Notes: generated by a model not told the origin, from the sequence alone. Shown: positions 1 through 12,043, counted from the first letter of the stretch. The stretch is DNA of 64,000 nt from Polytrichum commune (GCA_950295325.1 OX485803.1:15250001-15314000); one strand, 5' to 3'. Numbers and translations: made by a program.

Positions 1-790
1 CTGATATTATAATTAGTGCTTGAATAGGGTTTGAACAAATTATACATTTTACGAGGTTCTCATATTCTTCTTCCTTAAATTCTTCATTCCAAGATTTACA
101 AAATATCATCTAACACTAAATGCGCTCATGGAAATATTTAAAGTTACTACTTGGTACAAATAGTGTTAGAGTTGACATTTAGTGTTCTAACACTATAGAG
201 ACAATTTACATTTAGCGTTTTCGTCAACTATTAGTGTTTCCAACACTAATCTACCTATTTAGTGTAGTGATTGGTGACCGTGTTTTAGCCACTCAGGACT
301 TCATGGAATAAAACCATAAATCAAAGAAAAACACATTATTTTCCCACGTTGGTACAAGTATGATGTTATGAGTGACTTATTTACAAGCTAGTCAAGCACC
401 ACATGCATTTTGAGTCATTGGAAACTTGTCCTAGGTAATTGACCAACGTCACTGGAGACTTGTCCCATGTAACTAGAAAATTTGTAATTCTAACATAACG
501 GTAGATTTTCATTGTTCTTTCATCGACATGGGACAACTGCGTAGGACTTGTATGCTAGGAGTGAGAGTATGAAGAATATGACTGTGATTCGGATTTGCTA
601 ATCACGTATTTCATACCCTACAAGGAGTAGGTGGAGAGTTAAAAGTGTCTATTTTAGGCCCACTTACTTAATAATGCAAGGAAGAAGCAAGATAAGAAAT
701 AATGAACCCTATCGAAGTTCCAATCACAATACTATGACAAGTAGGAGTTATGAGGAATTTGGAAAAGTAAGTCAAGGCCACTTTTTAGTA
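1..790. other. AT-rich non-coding region with fragments of a CACTAAAT-type repeat
   Basis: I see no gene here. Positions about 105-265 contain several copies of the motif aacactaaatg / catttagtgtt in both orientations. The same motif pair forms the ends of MITE-like elements found elsewhere in the window (for example 10,267-10,622 and 32,766-33,056), so this is probably a degraded member of that group. No complete pair of terminal repeats could be defined. The rest is unassigned AT-rich sequence. Confidence 0.4.
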
Positions 791-799
791 GTTGCGTGC

Positions 800-2455
800 T
801 CAAGACTTTTAGGCCCACTTCACACACGATACTGAGAGCCCGTGACCATTACACTTCAAGCACTCTCGTTGATGGAAAAGGTGGAGCCGGTCCAAGTTGG
901 CTTCACAGTACGCTTGAGGGACTAACGGAGTATATAAGTCAATGCAAGATGGATGTAAAGTCTACACGGATTCCTACATGGCATCGAATGGATCATGCTT
1001 CATGGCTACTTGGACTATTTTCAAAAACCACCTCTTGGAAGTAGGCCTCACACAAAACCACCAGGAGACCACGGTACTCCGAACGCTCACAACCGTTGGT
1101 TTATTCTACTTTATCATGTGCGAGGACCCTCATGAATGGAAATTCATTGAAATAGCAATTGGTTGAGGGCCCAGTCACATATGACTTCACACTATACTTG
1201 AGGGTGTTTGACCACACTACATGAGTTCGGAGGTGTGTTGGGACGGCCTTTAGACACTTTCTTTTTGGTTCCACAATTTTATGGTCACAGCTCTTGGCTT
1301 GTGTGTGAATTGGCCTCTAGGATGTAAGGGGTGCTTCACACTATGGCCGAAGGTCGAGAGGCCGTCAATTTCCACCAATCATATTGCAAGAAACCAGGAG
1401 TTCAACCTCTCGACCCTTCACACTAAGGCCAAGTCCAAAGGCCATCGCAATTTAAAATGCTTGCTTTTCGACGAAGGTGACGGACTCTCAAAGGAAGTAT
1501 GGGTCAGACGGGAATGGAAACCCAAACTATGGTTGAGAGGCATAAAAAAAATCAATCATCGACAAGATCTCGGCTGTTAGATCGGAGGGGTTGTTTTGGG
1601 CAAGGATTAAAGTGGAATGCTCGTTTGGGTTTGGACTTTGAGCTTGGCCTTTGGAGGCTTCACACTATGAATGTCTAAGTCGAGAGACCGTGGGAGTTCA
1701 TGGCCAAAGGTTTTGGACTTTGGGCTTGGCCTTTGGAGGCTTCACACTATGGCTGTCCAAGTCGAGAGACCGTGGGAGTTCATGGCCAAAGGTTTGGACT
1801 TTGGGCTTGGCCTTTGGAGGCTTCACACTATGGTTGTCCAAGTCGAGAGCCCGTGGGAGTTCATGGCCAAAGGTTTGGACTTTGGGCTTGGCCTTTGGAG
1901 GCTTCACACTATGGCTGTCCAAGTCGAGAGGCCGTGGGAGTTCATGGCCAAAGGTTTGGACTTTGGGCTTGGCCTTTGGAGGCTTCACACTATGGCTGTC
2001 CAAGTCGAGAGGCCGTGGGAGTTCATGGCCAAAGGTTTGGACTTTGGGCTTGGCCTTTGGAGGCTTCACACTATGGCTGTCCAAGTCGAGAGCCCGTGGG
2101 AGTTCATGGCCAAAGGTTTGGACTTTGGGCTTGGCCTTTGGAGGCTTCACACTATGGCTGTCCAAGTCGAGAGCCCGTGGGAGTTCATGGCCAAAGGTTT
2201 GGACTTTGGGCTTGGCCTTTGGAGGCTTCACACTATGGTTGTCCAAGTCGAGAGGCCGTGGGAGATCATGGCCAAAGGTTTGGACTTTGAACTTGACGTT
2301 GGAAGCTTCACACTGTCCCCGGCCGAAGGCTCCAATTCTTACATTGTATTCGCTATGTAATTCCAGCCCATTTCTTTGGACTCTCAACGAAGTTTGGCCA
2401 CTCAATCCCACGGCCTCTCGACTTCGACGGCCATAGTGTGAAGCCGCGGCCCTAA
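800..2455. mobile_element. Composite non-autonomous element with GGCC..CTTCACAC ends and an internal minisatellite
   Basis: The left part (about 805-1,325) is an inverted copy of the element at about 11,068-11,577. It starts with ggcccacttcacac and ends near ggtcacagctcttggc. The rightmost bases (2,405-2,455) carry the complement of the repeat unit, reading gtgtgaagccgcggccct, so the whole block looks bounded by GGGCC..CTTCACAC ends in opposite orientation. Between them lies the 81-bp array at 1,640-2,290. No transposase-like reading frame is present. The superfamily is not assigned because I could not define a target-site duplication. Confidence 0.5.
1640..2290 (+). repeat. 81-bp minisatellite, about 8 copies
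   Basis: The unit begins gtttggactttgggcttggc and contains the landmarks cttcacactatgg and gagttcatggccaaag. It recurs every 81 bp about eight times with only a few substitutions (gac/gcc/ggc in the cgagag-cgtggg segment; ggctgtcc/ggttgtcc; one gatcatgg variant). Because 81 is divisible by 3, a unit without stops stays open across the array, and at least three forward frames and one reverse frame are open. This gives repetitive pseudo-proteins with a 27-residue period. I regard none of them as genes. The first copy (1,640-1,710) is the most diverged. Confidence 0.85.
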
Positions 2456-5400
2456 AACCACGAGCGAAGAAGGAAGACGAAGAAGACGATAAGATCTCCT
2501 CCATGTCGGTATCGGTATGCAGGCAATGATGCAATTGAGCAAGGAGTCAGTTAAAAAAGTGGCTTCAGAATATGGGCAGATCACGTATACAAAGTAAATG
2601 AAATTAAATGGCGAGCGGGCAGTCGTAAGATGGGAGATTTTTGGCAGATCATATTGATGGCCCCTCACGTGCGGAAGAAGGGCAAGGGTAAGGACGGCCC
2701 AACACAAGCCACACTTTCCTTTCCTTTCCTTTCCTTTTTTTCCCTTTCCTCCACTGCACCAGCCACCCTTTACGAGCCCCGTACCTCATAGCGAGAGGCC
2801 CATCAAAATGGTGTTGGCTTGCGTACTCACACTAAAATTCAGCAGTGCTTTTTGGCAACTAGAAAAGGGTGAGTACTCACACTATATGTAGTCCCGGGGG
2901 GAGGGGTCATATCGACATGTGATCAATCCATGGCATTGTTATGTCGACATGTGATCGAGTTAAATGAATTCTCTATGTTTAAGAGATTTATGTACGTCCT
3001 TCGTAGTTGGTTGCTTGTGAAGGACCCGAGGTCTTAACATCACTCAATTATGTGAGCGTTTTTTGGTGGGGTGGGGATTGTGCATGCACTAGAGTTATTT
3101 GTAGACTAAAGCAGATGAAACCATGAGGTTATGAGGGTTAACACAAAGTCACCCAAGTTTCGTTCATGCTTAGACTAACATACAGAGTGAGTGGTGTGAC
3201 TGGTGTCGAGTTATTAAAAACCGGCTTCTCCTACTGGACTGGGTGGGTCAAGATAGACTTGCACAGACCAATCCGGGATTGATGAAAACGGGTCCCATGT
3301 GCATACCCTATTTCAGATCCCGTAATTTTTTCAAAGTTTACAAAGTGGAAAGAGGAAATTCCAAAAGTTTCACCCAACTTTTAAAATACGCTCCAAATGT
3401 ACTACGACGACAAGCTAAGGAGCTCTTTCCTAGTAAGTTTTCTCAAAGAAAGATGAAACCCACGGTTTCGTCCCTCTTTGAGAAAACTTTACGGACAACT
3501 CTATTATGCGTCATTATTCCCCATTTCTTGTGATATCAACATGTCTATTGTTCATCGATCTTATCTGAGTCACCAACATTTATGAATGCATGTAGTTGTG
3601 TCGACCGGCTTCCGGGGCCGAAATAAACAACTTGGGCAGCCTATTGTACGGGTGGTTGGGCTTACTTCTAGCTTGTCTTTCTCCCCGGATTTTGTAGATT
3701 TTTCACTACAGCCGATTTACCAAAATGGCAACTCAAAAGATGTGGAGTTTACCATTGAATTTGCTCCATTCATATTAGCAAGGGCACATAGATTTTACTC
3801 ATGTGAGTAATGTTATGGGTGGAAACATATGGGATACGTGAATGGTTCAAGATGATCCTAAACTACTGGATGACAGTGGAGAGGTACCCAAATCTGAATG
3901 AAGAGGTTGGCGGTTCGATTCCTAGCTGTGAAATCTTCTCTCTACTTGACGGCAAAATCAAGAGTCCATCCACCGCAAGGTAGGTAGTAAACCCCACCCT
4001 TCACCAAGGAGATTCTTTAACATGGTAAGATCAACAGACTCAAATTCACATCGGATTACTCGACGTTGTATATTATCATTATTATTATTATTATTATGGA
4101 ATACGTGACAAATGTTGAAATGATATTCTATGTGGTATATGGTATTGAAACCACATCTCATGTAACCTATTAAAAAGAGGAAGTTGTGGAAATGGAAGTC
4201 ATAAGTGAGATCGGTGATCAAAATATCGTACTCAATTCGGCAATGCCTTTTGGCAAGAAGAAAGGGGTAAGTAGTACCGAGTAATTTATATCAACATGTG
4301 ATCGACTATCTACAACCTTGTTATCAATATTTAGTCGATTTCAATCAACCTTCTATGCTAAAGTAAAAGGACTATGTACCTTAGATATATCAACCCTTAG
4401 AGGGTTGGGTGCGTTCATACATAATACATGAGAAGTAATGAACTGGTATTTTGTTTGGTCTGTGATATTAAAACCATTAGCTAGTGCAACCTATTAATTG
4501 AAAGGAATCCGTGAAAATAAAGACAAAAGTGGCAACGATGGTTGCATACATGTGGTGAAAAAATTTGCGTCTAGGTCATTAATATGAGCTCAAATGTTCC
4601 TATAAATCATTTTACATATATGCATGCTCCAACTAGATTAGTGCATATAATATATGTGTTTTTCCCAAGCTTGTGCCATGTATCATGTGCACTTTGGAGA
4701 GAACCTCTAAAGCTTTATGCATGTCTAATAAACACATACCTAATTTTTTTTCAAAGAGATGTCAACCTAACCTCATTGGCACATACGGTATATAACCACA
4801 TACACTCTAGAATTGCATGTTCACTATCATTGGTGCTCTTCCACTAGATCCATATGAGTGTGGATTTAGAATCTATGATTAAAGTAGATGATGAAACCAT
4901 ATAATGCAAGTGAACTACACTAATTATTCCAATTTAGTGCATGTTACTATTTGGAATCACACAATGCAATAATGTCCTACTCATGAATTTGATTTTTATT
5001 AATGAAAGTTCAATAGGTTGTTTGGACATTATAGAACATGAATGACTTTGCTTGGCAAAATATTACATTCTCATCAAATAGTTATAGCACTAAGTAACTC
5101 TGAATAGTATCACACACTAAATGGGATAATGAATGTAGAGGTAAAACCACATGATCCATGTCATGATTGATAGGGTGCAAGGGAGTTGTTTCATCATTCC
5201 ATCATTAAGGTAGGTGAGGCGAATTTGGTTAGCTTCCTTAACTTGACATCTACTTTTAGCTCTTAATCGGTAGTACAACCGCTCTAATTTGGTAAGCGAG
5301 TAATACATGGTGATTTAGCTACTACCTTGATGACATCTTGTTAGTCACCTTTGCAAAAATCAAAGTACACCCACCATCCTCCATAATTATGAGTGTTATG

Positions 5401-5495
5401 CTTGATTTTTGTGGGTGAGGTGGGCAAATTAGGAGGTGGCATGTGGCTATGAGGTGCCGACCAACATGTATTGTGGGAATTCTATACAAAAAAGC
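2456..5495. other. Non-coding region with dispersed repeats
   Basis: No gene is supported. A pentanucleotide run (ccttt) occurs near 2,715-2,740. About 3,190-3,500 is a direct, diverged copy of about 7,440-7,720; shared landmarks are agagtg-gt, cctact-g-a-tggg-gg, catacccta and agtttcacccaacttt. An ATT trinucleotide run sits at 4,077-4,097. A short segment with gacatgtgatcga recurs near 2,915 and 4,290. The rest is unassigned AT-rich sequence. Confidence 0.4.
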
Positions 5496-5496
5496 C

Positions 5497-5650
5497 AATC
5501 ATAACATTATTTAGATCCATAACAGTGTTATGTGGGAGTGAAAATATTCCACATAATATTCCCCATATATCCATCTGAATGTGGGGAATATTCCACATAA
5601 TAATGTCAATCCCACAGAACATTGTTATGGATCTGTATAATGTTATGATT
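5497..5650. mobile_element. MITE, about 154 bp, with CATAACATTAT terminal inverted repeats
   Basis: The left end reads cataacattatttagatcc and the reverse complement of the right end reads cataacattatacagatcc. The match continues for about 38 bp at each end with a few mismatches and extends to a flanking AAT/ATT pair. Almost the whole element can fold into a hairpin. A shorter copy lies at 18,880-18,956 and a truncated one ends at about 17,975. There is no coding capacity, as expected of a non-autonomous foldback-type MITE. Confidence 0.75.
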
Positions 5651-8040
5651 CGGCAACATTTTATCTTACATGTTACCACCTTAGAGATGTGACATGACCA
5701 ATATTTGGCATTAAACTTTGTTTTCATTAGCAATTGACCCATGCAGAATTTGCTAATGATGTCATCCACTCACACAACATTGAACAATAAAAGATTTCCC
5801 CCCTAAAACACCAAAATGGGAAGCAAAGAATCTAGCTTTGATTCCGGAGGCGAGATCAACACCTTCCTCAACTCCGATTTCAACTATTTCAAATTCTTTT
5901 GTCTTGATTTGCAATTGCTAAAATGCTCAAGCTTCTAATACTTAACTCAATCGGTTGGATGATTCCACAAAGTTGGAGATGTCCATATTAGCCTCATCTA
6001 CCTTAAAGCAAATGCAGCTGCCCATGCATCATTTGAAACCAGATCGTGGTGGTATCATGGTCCTAAACAACTATGCTCCTTGGGGCTTAAGGTGTTTGAC
6101 CCAACGACACTTCATACTCCACATACAATTCCAGGCACTAGATAAGATATGGAATTGTCTATTTGGTTAATGAATATTACAAATCACGACAATTGTAATG
6201 TCAAGTTTTAAAATTGAAGTTGAGATGCAAAAGATATAGGAGGTCACAATGAAAGTTCTCTCTTATAAATCAATCATATGGACCCTTTAGATTGTGTCAA
6301 CTATTGAAGATATATTGGCGTCCATGCTTTGGACACGTTGTCTGCCGGTTGTCTGATTAATCTCATTGTAACGCGTGTCTTTTGATGTCCGATCATAAAA
6401 TACAAGCATTGCAATATACCACTCAAATATAAGCATTTGTTCAAGAAAAATGACCACATACCTTACATGTATATCAACACCTCGAATCTCTCAAATGAAG
6501 GAGAGTCGGGGACACAACAAGCTGAGGTATGTGGTTGTCGTCCAATTGCATTTCTCAATGGAACATCTATAATTGAATAGTGTGTGGCCATGTGTGATCT
6601 AAGAAAAAACACCATGAAGACGCATGAGATTGGACTACATCCTCAAAATCTATTAACTACCATACACTCAATAATTAACACAAATGGGAGAAAGGTGCAC
6701 TTATGCCATAACTAAATCATGATAGGTTTAAATCTCAATCCTTATTGCATCATAACTATGCCCCGGGTACGCAACTCCCGTATTATATGGTCCTGATTAT
6801 AATCACTTATAATGCATTTTAGTCCAATATTGAGTGATACAATTTGTTTTAATGTAGGAAACCCTTGTAGCCCTTCTAACAAGGAATCCAAAAATGTAAT
6901 TATATATAGGAAATGAATATATTTTGAAGCATATAATTGCATTAAAAACCTAATTATATGATTTTTTTAATACATGTACCATAGGTCAAACTACCCAACT
7001 TTTTGGACTTTTTAATAAAATTTTAACATTGTGAATGAATTATAATTTTAATGGGAGGCAACTATTCGTGGCTTATAATTTTAATGGGAGGCTTAATAAA
7101 TATGCAACCCAAATTTTTTTCATCTCATTTTATTTAATTTGGTCTTTACCCAACTTTTTTTTCATCTCATTTCATTTAATTTGGTCTTCACCCAACTTTT
7201 TGATCATTTTAATTTGCTATAATTTGATATTATTTTTACAAAAGCTGTCCTCTAAGCCGTTTTAAGTACGATGCCCCATGCGTATAATATGGGAGTTGCG
7301 TACCCGGGAACTATGCTAATAGAGTTATTTGTGATGTAAAGCAAACGAAATCTTGGGTTTAGTCCCAAATCATGGGTTGAGTTTATGAGAAGTAACACAA
7401 AGTCACCCCAAATTTCTTAATGCTTAGTAAATTACCATACACAAAAGAGTGGTATGAGGACTATTAAAAACATGCTTGTCCTACTAGGATGGGTGGACCA
7501 CACTGACCTTGCATAGGCCGAAACTCGGGATTTGAGACATCGTGTCTCATGCACATACCCTATATTCGATCCTAAAATTCTCTCACAATTTGGGAGGAGA
7601 AAAGTAGAAGTCCCAAAAGTTTCACCCAACTTTCAAAACAAGCTTTGATGCACGACGAGCTAACGAGCTCCTAATAGAAAGTTTTTCTCAAAGAAGGAGG
7701 AAACCCATAGTTTCGTCCAATGTTAGACTCGTATCATCTTTTTCCAATTCCATTTAGGTATCTATGATGAGGATTTTATGCTTTTTGGACGGATATGGAT
7801 ATGGGTATTTGATAATATGTTTATTTTTTGATACCATTCGAGTCTATACACCATGCAAGAACTTTCATATCTAGGTAAAATCACCTTAGTATGAATATGG
7901 GTTTCGAGTGGCCTCGACCCAAATAGTAACTCGGGTATACAAAGGTTCTCTCACCTTGGCATACCCACCAAACATCAATATTTGACCAATATCACAATTT
8001 TGATACCCACGGATATCAAAATTATGTGATAGTGTGATTG
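5651..8040. other. AT-rich non-coding region with dispersed repeats
   Basis: No convincing gene is present. About 7,030-7,200 contains short local direct duplications (ttataattttaatgggaggc twice; tttcatctcatttyatttaatttggtctt twice, about 60 bp apart). About 7,440-7,720 repeats the segment at about 3,190-3,500. About 7,760-8,040 is an inverted, diverged copy of segments at about 30,820-31,070 and 47,990-48,250, recognisable by gtatgaatat..ctaggt and by runs around 'tatccatac'. Confidence 0.4.
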
Positions 8041-8044
8041 ATGT

Positions 8045-9080
8045 TGATTATTGATACCATGCATTCGCCTATACACCGGTCCCATCTTTGATTTCCGTCC
8101 CCTCTTTGAGGGACTCTACGAATGCTCTAAAGCAACACCGATTTCAACGTAAATGTGATCAACAATACGTTCAAATATCACAATCTTAATACCCACGGGT
8201 ATTGAAATTTTGTGATACTGTGATTGATGTTGATTGTTGATACCATGCATTCACCTATACACCAATCCAATGTTTGTTTCTGTCCCTCTTCAAGGGACTC
8301 TATGGATGCTCTAATGCAACACCGATTCCAACGTAAATATGATCAATAGGTTCAAATATTACAATTTTCATATCCACAAGTATCAAAATATTGCGATATT
8401 ATGAGTAATGTTCATTATTATACCATGCATTCGCCTATACACCGGTCCCAACGTTTGTTTCCGTCCCTCTTCAAGGGACTCTACGGATGCTCTAAAGCAA
8501 CACCGATTCCAACGTAAATATGATCAATAGGTTCAGATATTACAATTTCAATACCCATAGGTATCAAAATATTGCGATATTGTGATTGATGTTCATTATT
8601 GATACCATGCATTCACCTATACACCAGTCCCAACCTTTGTTTCCATCCCTCTTCAAGGGACTCTACGGATGCTCTAAAGCAACACCGATTCCAACGTAAA
8701 TATGATCAATAGGTTCAGATATTACAATTTTAATACCCACAGGTATCAAAATATTGCAATATTGTGACTGATGTTGATTGTTGATACCATGCATTCGCCT
8801 ATACACCGGTCCCAACGTTTGTTTCCGCCCCTCTTCAAGGGACTCTACGGATGCTCTAAAGCAACACCGATTCCAATGTAAATATGATCAATAGGTTCAA
8901 ATATTACAATTTTAATACCCACGGGTATCAAAATATTGCGATATTGTGACTGATGTTGATTATTGATACCATGCATTCGCCTATACACCGGTCCAACGTT
9001 TGTTTCCATCCCTCTTCGAGGGACTCTACAGATGCTCTAACGCAACACCGATTCCAACGCAACTATGATCAACAGGTTCA
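8045..9080 (+). repeat. 182-bp tandem repeat array, about six copies
   Basis: The landmark taccatgcattc recurs with its gcattc at 8,061, 8,247, 8,427, 8,609, 8,791 and 8,973. The spacings are 186, 180, 182, 182 and 182 bp. Each unit contains ctatacaccggtcc, gtccctcttcaagggactct, caacaccgattccaacg, atgatcaataggttca and a stretch reading tgatacccacgggtatcaa or similar. Copies 2-5 are the most alike. The last copy runs into different sequence after about 9,080. The unit length resembles that of many plant satellite DNAs, but the array is short. Confidence 0.85.
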
Positions 9081-10266
9081 GATGACGGAGAACAAGAACA
9101 AGAAGCGCTCACCGAACCAGTGCCCGGGAAGTTTTCAGGCACAGTCCTCGGTCAAGATCTTAGTGATTCCAAATCCAACCGGTGACACGTTATCGACATC
9201 CTCCTCCAGTTCGGCTTTCATTCACTTGAGGCATATTCCACTACAGATTCCTCTAAAACGATCGCTTAAATCTTCCTGCAGTCTCAAACTCCAACCAAAC
9301 ATTTAATTTCTCCTCGAACTCAACCAGTTCATCTGCAACTAACCGCCGGTTCTTCCCGGACATAGTATACCACCCTTCCTTCCCCTTTTACTTTCAGCCA
9401 GTTGTGTGAACGCGGAGTACACCTTGACATCTTGTCTGTTCCCACATTCAAGACATTTTTTAATGGTACGTAGTAGTCGCAGTACCTTGGGTGCTTGCTG
9501 TGGGACGACTAACTTACAGGCAGGCAGGCAGGCAGTAGCAGTAACAGCAGTAGCAGCAGTAGAAAGGCCTGTCCAGATTCTTATTACCTTCGACCTTACC
9601 AGTCTGTGGGAACCGTCACCCTCACAACCACTCCGGTGCTTCTTCTTACAGGCCAAAGCAAGCAAGCCATTGATCGATTGATAGATAAGGCCCGCCAACG
9701 AATCCCATGAGATCTCCACCGTACCATCTCTCGTTCCATCCATGCATCCAACGGTTGTCAAAAACCGCCCCGAGAGTTTGTATGTGGGTGTTAGTGGACG
9801 AGTCGTTTGCATCATAGGATTAGGGTTCGATCGATGATGCTTTTCATGTCGATGGAGTAATCGTCGTGCGTTAGTGAAAGAAGAATGCAAATCTATGGGT
9901 ATGGTAGACTTGCGGTTCTTTTAGTTGTGCGTGGCGATTTTGTAGTGACGTGGTTGGGACGATTGTTCATGGTTTGGATGTGCTTGTGCAGTAGGAGAAA
10001 TCTTGTTTGTTCCAACCATTTGTTGTAACTTGTGTGTTGCAACTCGTGGTGAGAGAATGCGTAAATGAGTCATTTGGGTTGCCAATTTTTGCCACCAAAA
10101 GTTTGCGGTGGGCAACCAAAATGATGTACTTGTGCATTTTGTCGTTACGAGTTGCAACAAGCAAGTTGCATCGAATGGTTGGAATGGACCGTGCTAGAAT
10201 GAGATAGTGTATTTTTATAGGATTTGTATGTTCATAATTACATGTTTAAACAATGAGTGATTTTTA
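9081..10266. other. Non-coding region with a dispersed repeat fragment and short tandem runs
   Basis: About 9,120-9,375 resembles 11,578-11,812 (cgggga-gtttt, gatc-tagtg-ttcca, ccaaccggt, ccggttcttccc-g). A run of (ggca) and (gca) units lies at about 9,518-9,560. Weakly open frames on both strands (for example 9,339-9,890 on the minus strand) show no family resemblance and overlap repeats, so I do not call them genes. Between 9,900 and 10,266 I see nothing more. Confidence 0.35.
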
Positions 10267-10622
10267 GTGAGTACACTAAATGTGATATTTAGTGTCACCA
10301 ATTCTAGTTGTCTTGCTATAATACTAATTGTGAACCGTGGTATGATGTCACCAACACTAAATGTTAACCCAACATTATTTGTCATTCCTTGTAATTTTAT
10401 TGAGGGATTATAGATTTACAGTGTTGCAATTACTGTCACTTACCAAGTGATTTTCCATCCAAATCTCGATCATCCATGACAATATTTCATCACAAGTTGC
10501 TGACAGGAGAAGGTAGGGTTTTGGGCAGTGGATGAACTCATCCATGACAGTATTTGTGCATTTATTCATAAGTGTCATCCAAAAAGTTACCATAGTGACA
10601 TAAAATATCATAATTAGTGTAG
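10267..10622. mobile_element. MITE of the CTACACTAAAT group, about 356 bp
   Basis: The left end is tacactaaatgtgatattt followed by agtgtcacc. The right end, reverse-complemented, is ctacactaattatgatattt followed by tatgtcac. The terminal repeat is itself partly palindromic (actaaat..atttagt). The interior (gtgaaccgtggt, ccttgtaa-ttt, gcaattactgtcacttac-aagtga, caacttgtgatgaaatattg) is shared with 32,766-33,056, with 40,435-40,690 (opposite orientation) and with part of 13,205-13,800. No coding capacity. Confidence 0.7.
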
Positions 10623-11067
10623 TTATTTTCAATATTTTATCTTCATTCATAAATACTATATCTTGGTCTAAGTCAGCTTGACACTATGTCCCAAGAACAT
10701 GGCTTATAAAGAGTGATGTGGATTTCTCTTGTCCTTGGTCTTTGGACCACCAACCATAACCACAAGAAATCCTCAACCACTTGTTCTCATGGCCCTTGGT
10801 CACATGTGTAAAATGGCCTCAATTGTATTGAGGCGACTTACCCATCAGCACGACGTTACTCAGCCCCTCGGCTGTGTTCTGTGGGACCAGGTTCCAAGCG
10901 AGCATAATCCTCCTTTAATTCCAAGATTCCATGTTTACGGGGAGCCGCACTCAAGTGGTGTACTATAGAGTTCACAACAAACAACTTTAAATTAGTACAA
11001 TTTTTTTAAATAAATAAATAAAATTAAAGCTTCTTTCTTTGAAAAGAGACCATCATCTTGTTGCTTA
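10623..11067. other. Non-coding spacer
   Basis: A short open frame at 10,729-10,968 shows no recognisable domain and lies between repeats. An A/T-rich run around 11,005-11,030 is the only other feature. Nothing functional is supported. Confidence 0.3.
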
Positions 11068-11577
11068 GGGCCACTTCACACATGAGCCAAGAGCTGTGAC
11101 CATCAAATTTTGAGAGCCCAAAAGAAAGTGTCCAAAGGCCGTCCCAAGACACCTCCAAACTCATGTAGTGTGGTCACGGACCCTCAAGTGTAGTGTGAAG
11201 TCATATGTGATCGGGCCCTCAACAAAATGCTATTTGAATGAAATTGCATTCATGCGGGTCCTCCACATGATAAAATAAAATAAACCAACGATTGTAAGCG
11301 TTCAGAGTGCCATGGTCTCCCAGTTTTGTGTTAGGCCTACCTCCAAGAGGTGGGTTTTGAAAATAGTCCAAGTGATCGTGAAACATGATCCATTCGATGC
11401 CATGTAGGAATCCATGTAGACTTTGCATCCATCTTGCATTCACATACATACTCCATTGGTCCCTTAAGTGTAGTGTGAAGCGAACTTGGCCCGGCTCCGC
11501 CTTTTCCACCAACGAGAGTGCTTGAAGTGTACTGGTCACGGGCTCTCAGTCTCATGTGTGAAGCGGCCCCTTCGTAA
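11068..11577. mobile_element. MITE-like element with GGCC..CTTCACACATGAG ends, about 510 bp
   Basis: The left end is gggccacttcacacatgagc followed by caagagctgtgacc. The reverse complement of the right end is ggggccgcttcacacatgag followed by actgagagcccgtgacc. This is an inverted terminal repeat of about 34 bp with some mismatches. The interior matches the inverted copy at about 805-1,325 over its whole length. Short reading frames within it on the minus strand mirror those of the other copy but carry no domain signature, and I treat them as chance. Confidence 0.65.
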
Positions 11578-11812
11578 CATTGTCCGGGGAGATTTTTGGG
11601 CATAATCGGTCGAGATCCTAGTGTTTCCAAGTCCAACCGGTTACATGTTGACATCTTTCGGTTATTCTTTCACCGAGTTCAAACAATGCTCCATAGATTC
11701 CTCTTAACCGATCTGTAATCTTCCTAAACTCTTGAACTCGAACCGGATATTTCCCAAACTCAACCCATTCATCTCTACCTAGCGGTCGGTTCTCCCCGTT
11801 CATCGCTTAACA
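11578..11812 (+). repeat. Dispersed repeat fragment (TGTCCGGGGAG type)
   Basis: Landmarks are tgtccggggagatttttggg, cataatcggtcgagatcc, ccaagtccaaccggtta and cggtcggttctccccg. Related segments occur at about 9,120-9,375 (+), 33,272-33,321 (+, 5' part only) and about 40,797-40,983 (minus). No terminal repeats or coding region define the element type. Recurrence four times in 64 kb argues for a repeat rather than a gene. Confidence 0.6.
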
Positions 11813-12043
11813 ATGTCTTCTTCTTTTTCAGAACACACGAGGCACTTTGACCATCTGGTCAGTTTTCCGTCAAGTGTAGAGAGACGATTTCATAGCCGGG
11901 AATCGAACCACCAACCACTCCATTCAGTCTGGGCACCTTTCCACTACCATCCGGTAGTTTAGGGTCATCTCAAACTGCATCGCTTAATAATGTAACGGGA
12001 CAACACAAAAGCAAGAGTGGTAAACTTGTCGGGTGTTGGATGT

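Noticed and set aside
1651-2534. Long open frames on both strands over the 81-bp array
   Set aside because: They arise because an 81-bp unit without stops stays in frame across copies. Several frames are open at once and none has a domain.
8045-9080. CRISPR-like array
   Set aside because: The whole 182-bp unit is repeated; there are no unique spacers, and the window is eukaryotic.
8953-9306. A 117-residue plus-strand frame
   Set aside because: It begins inside the last unit of the 182-bp array and continues into a repeat fragment.
9339-9890. A 183-residue minus-strand frame
   Set aside because: Low complexity in part, overlaps a dispersed repeat and a (gca) run, no recognisable motif and no splice partners.
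11219-11654. Minus-strand frames similar to those at 796-1,166
   Set aside because: Both sets lie in two copies of the same non-coding element; similarity reflects the repeat, not a protein family.
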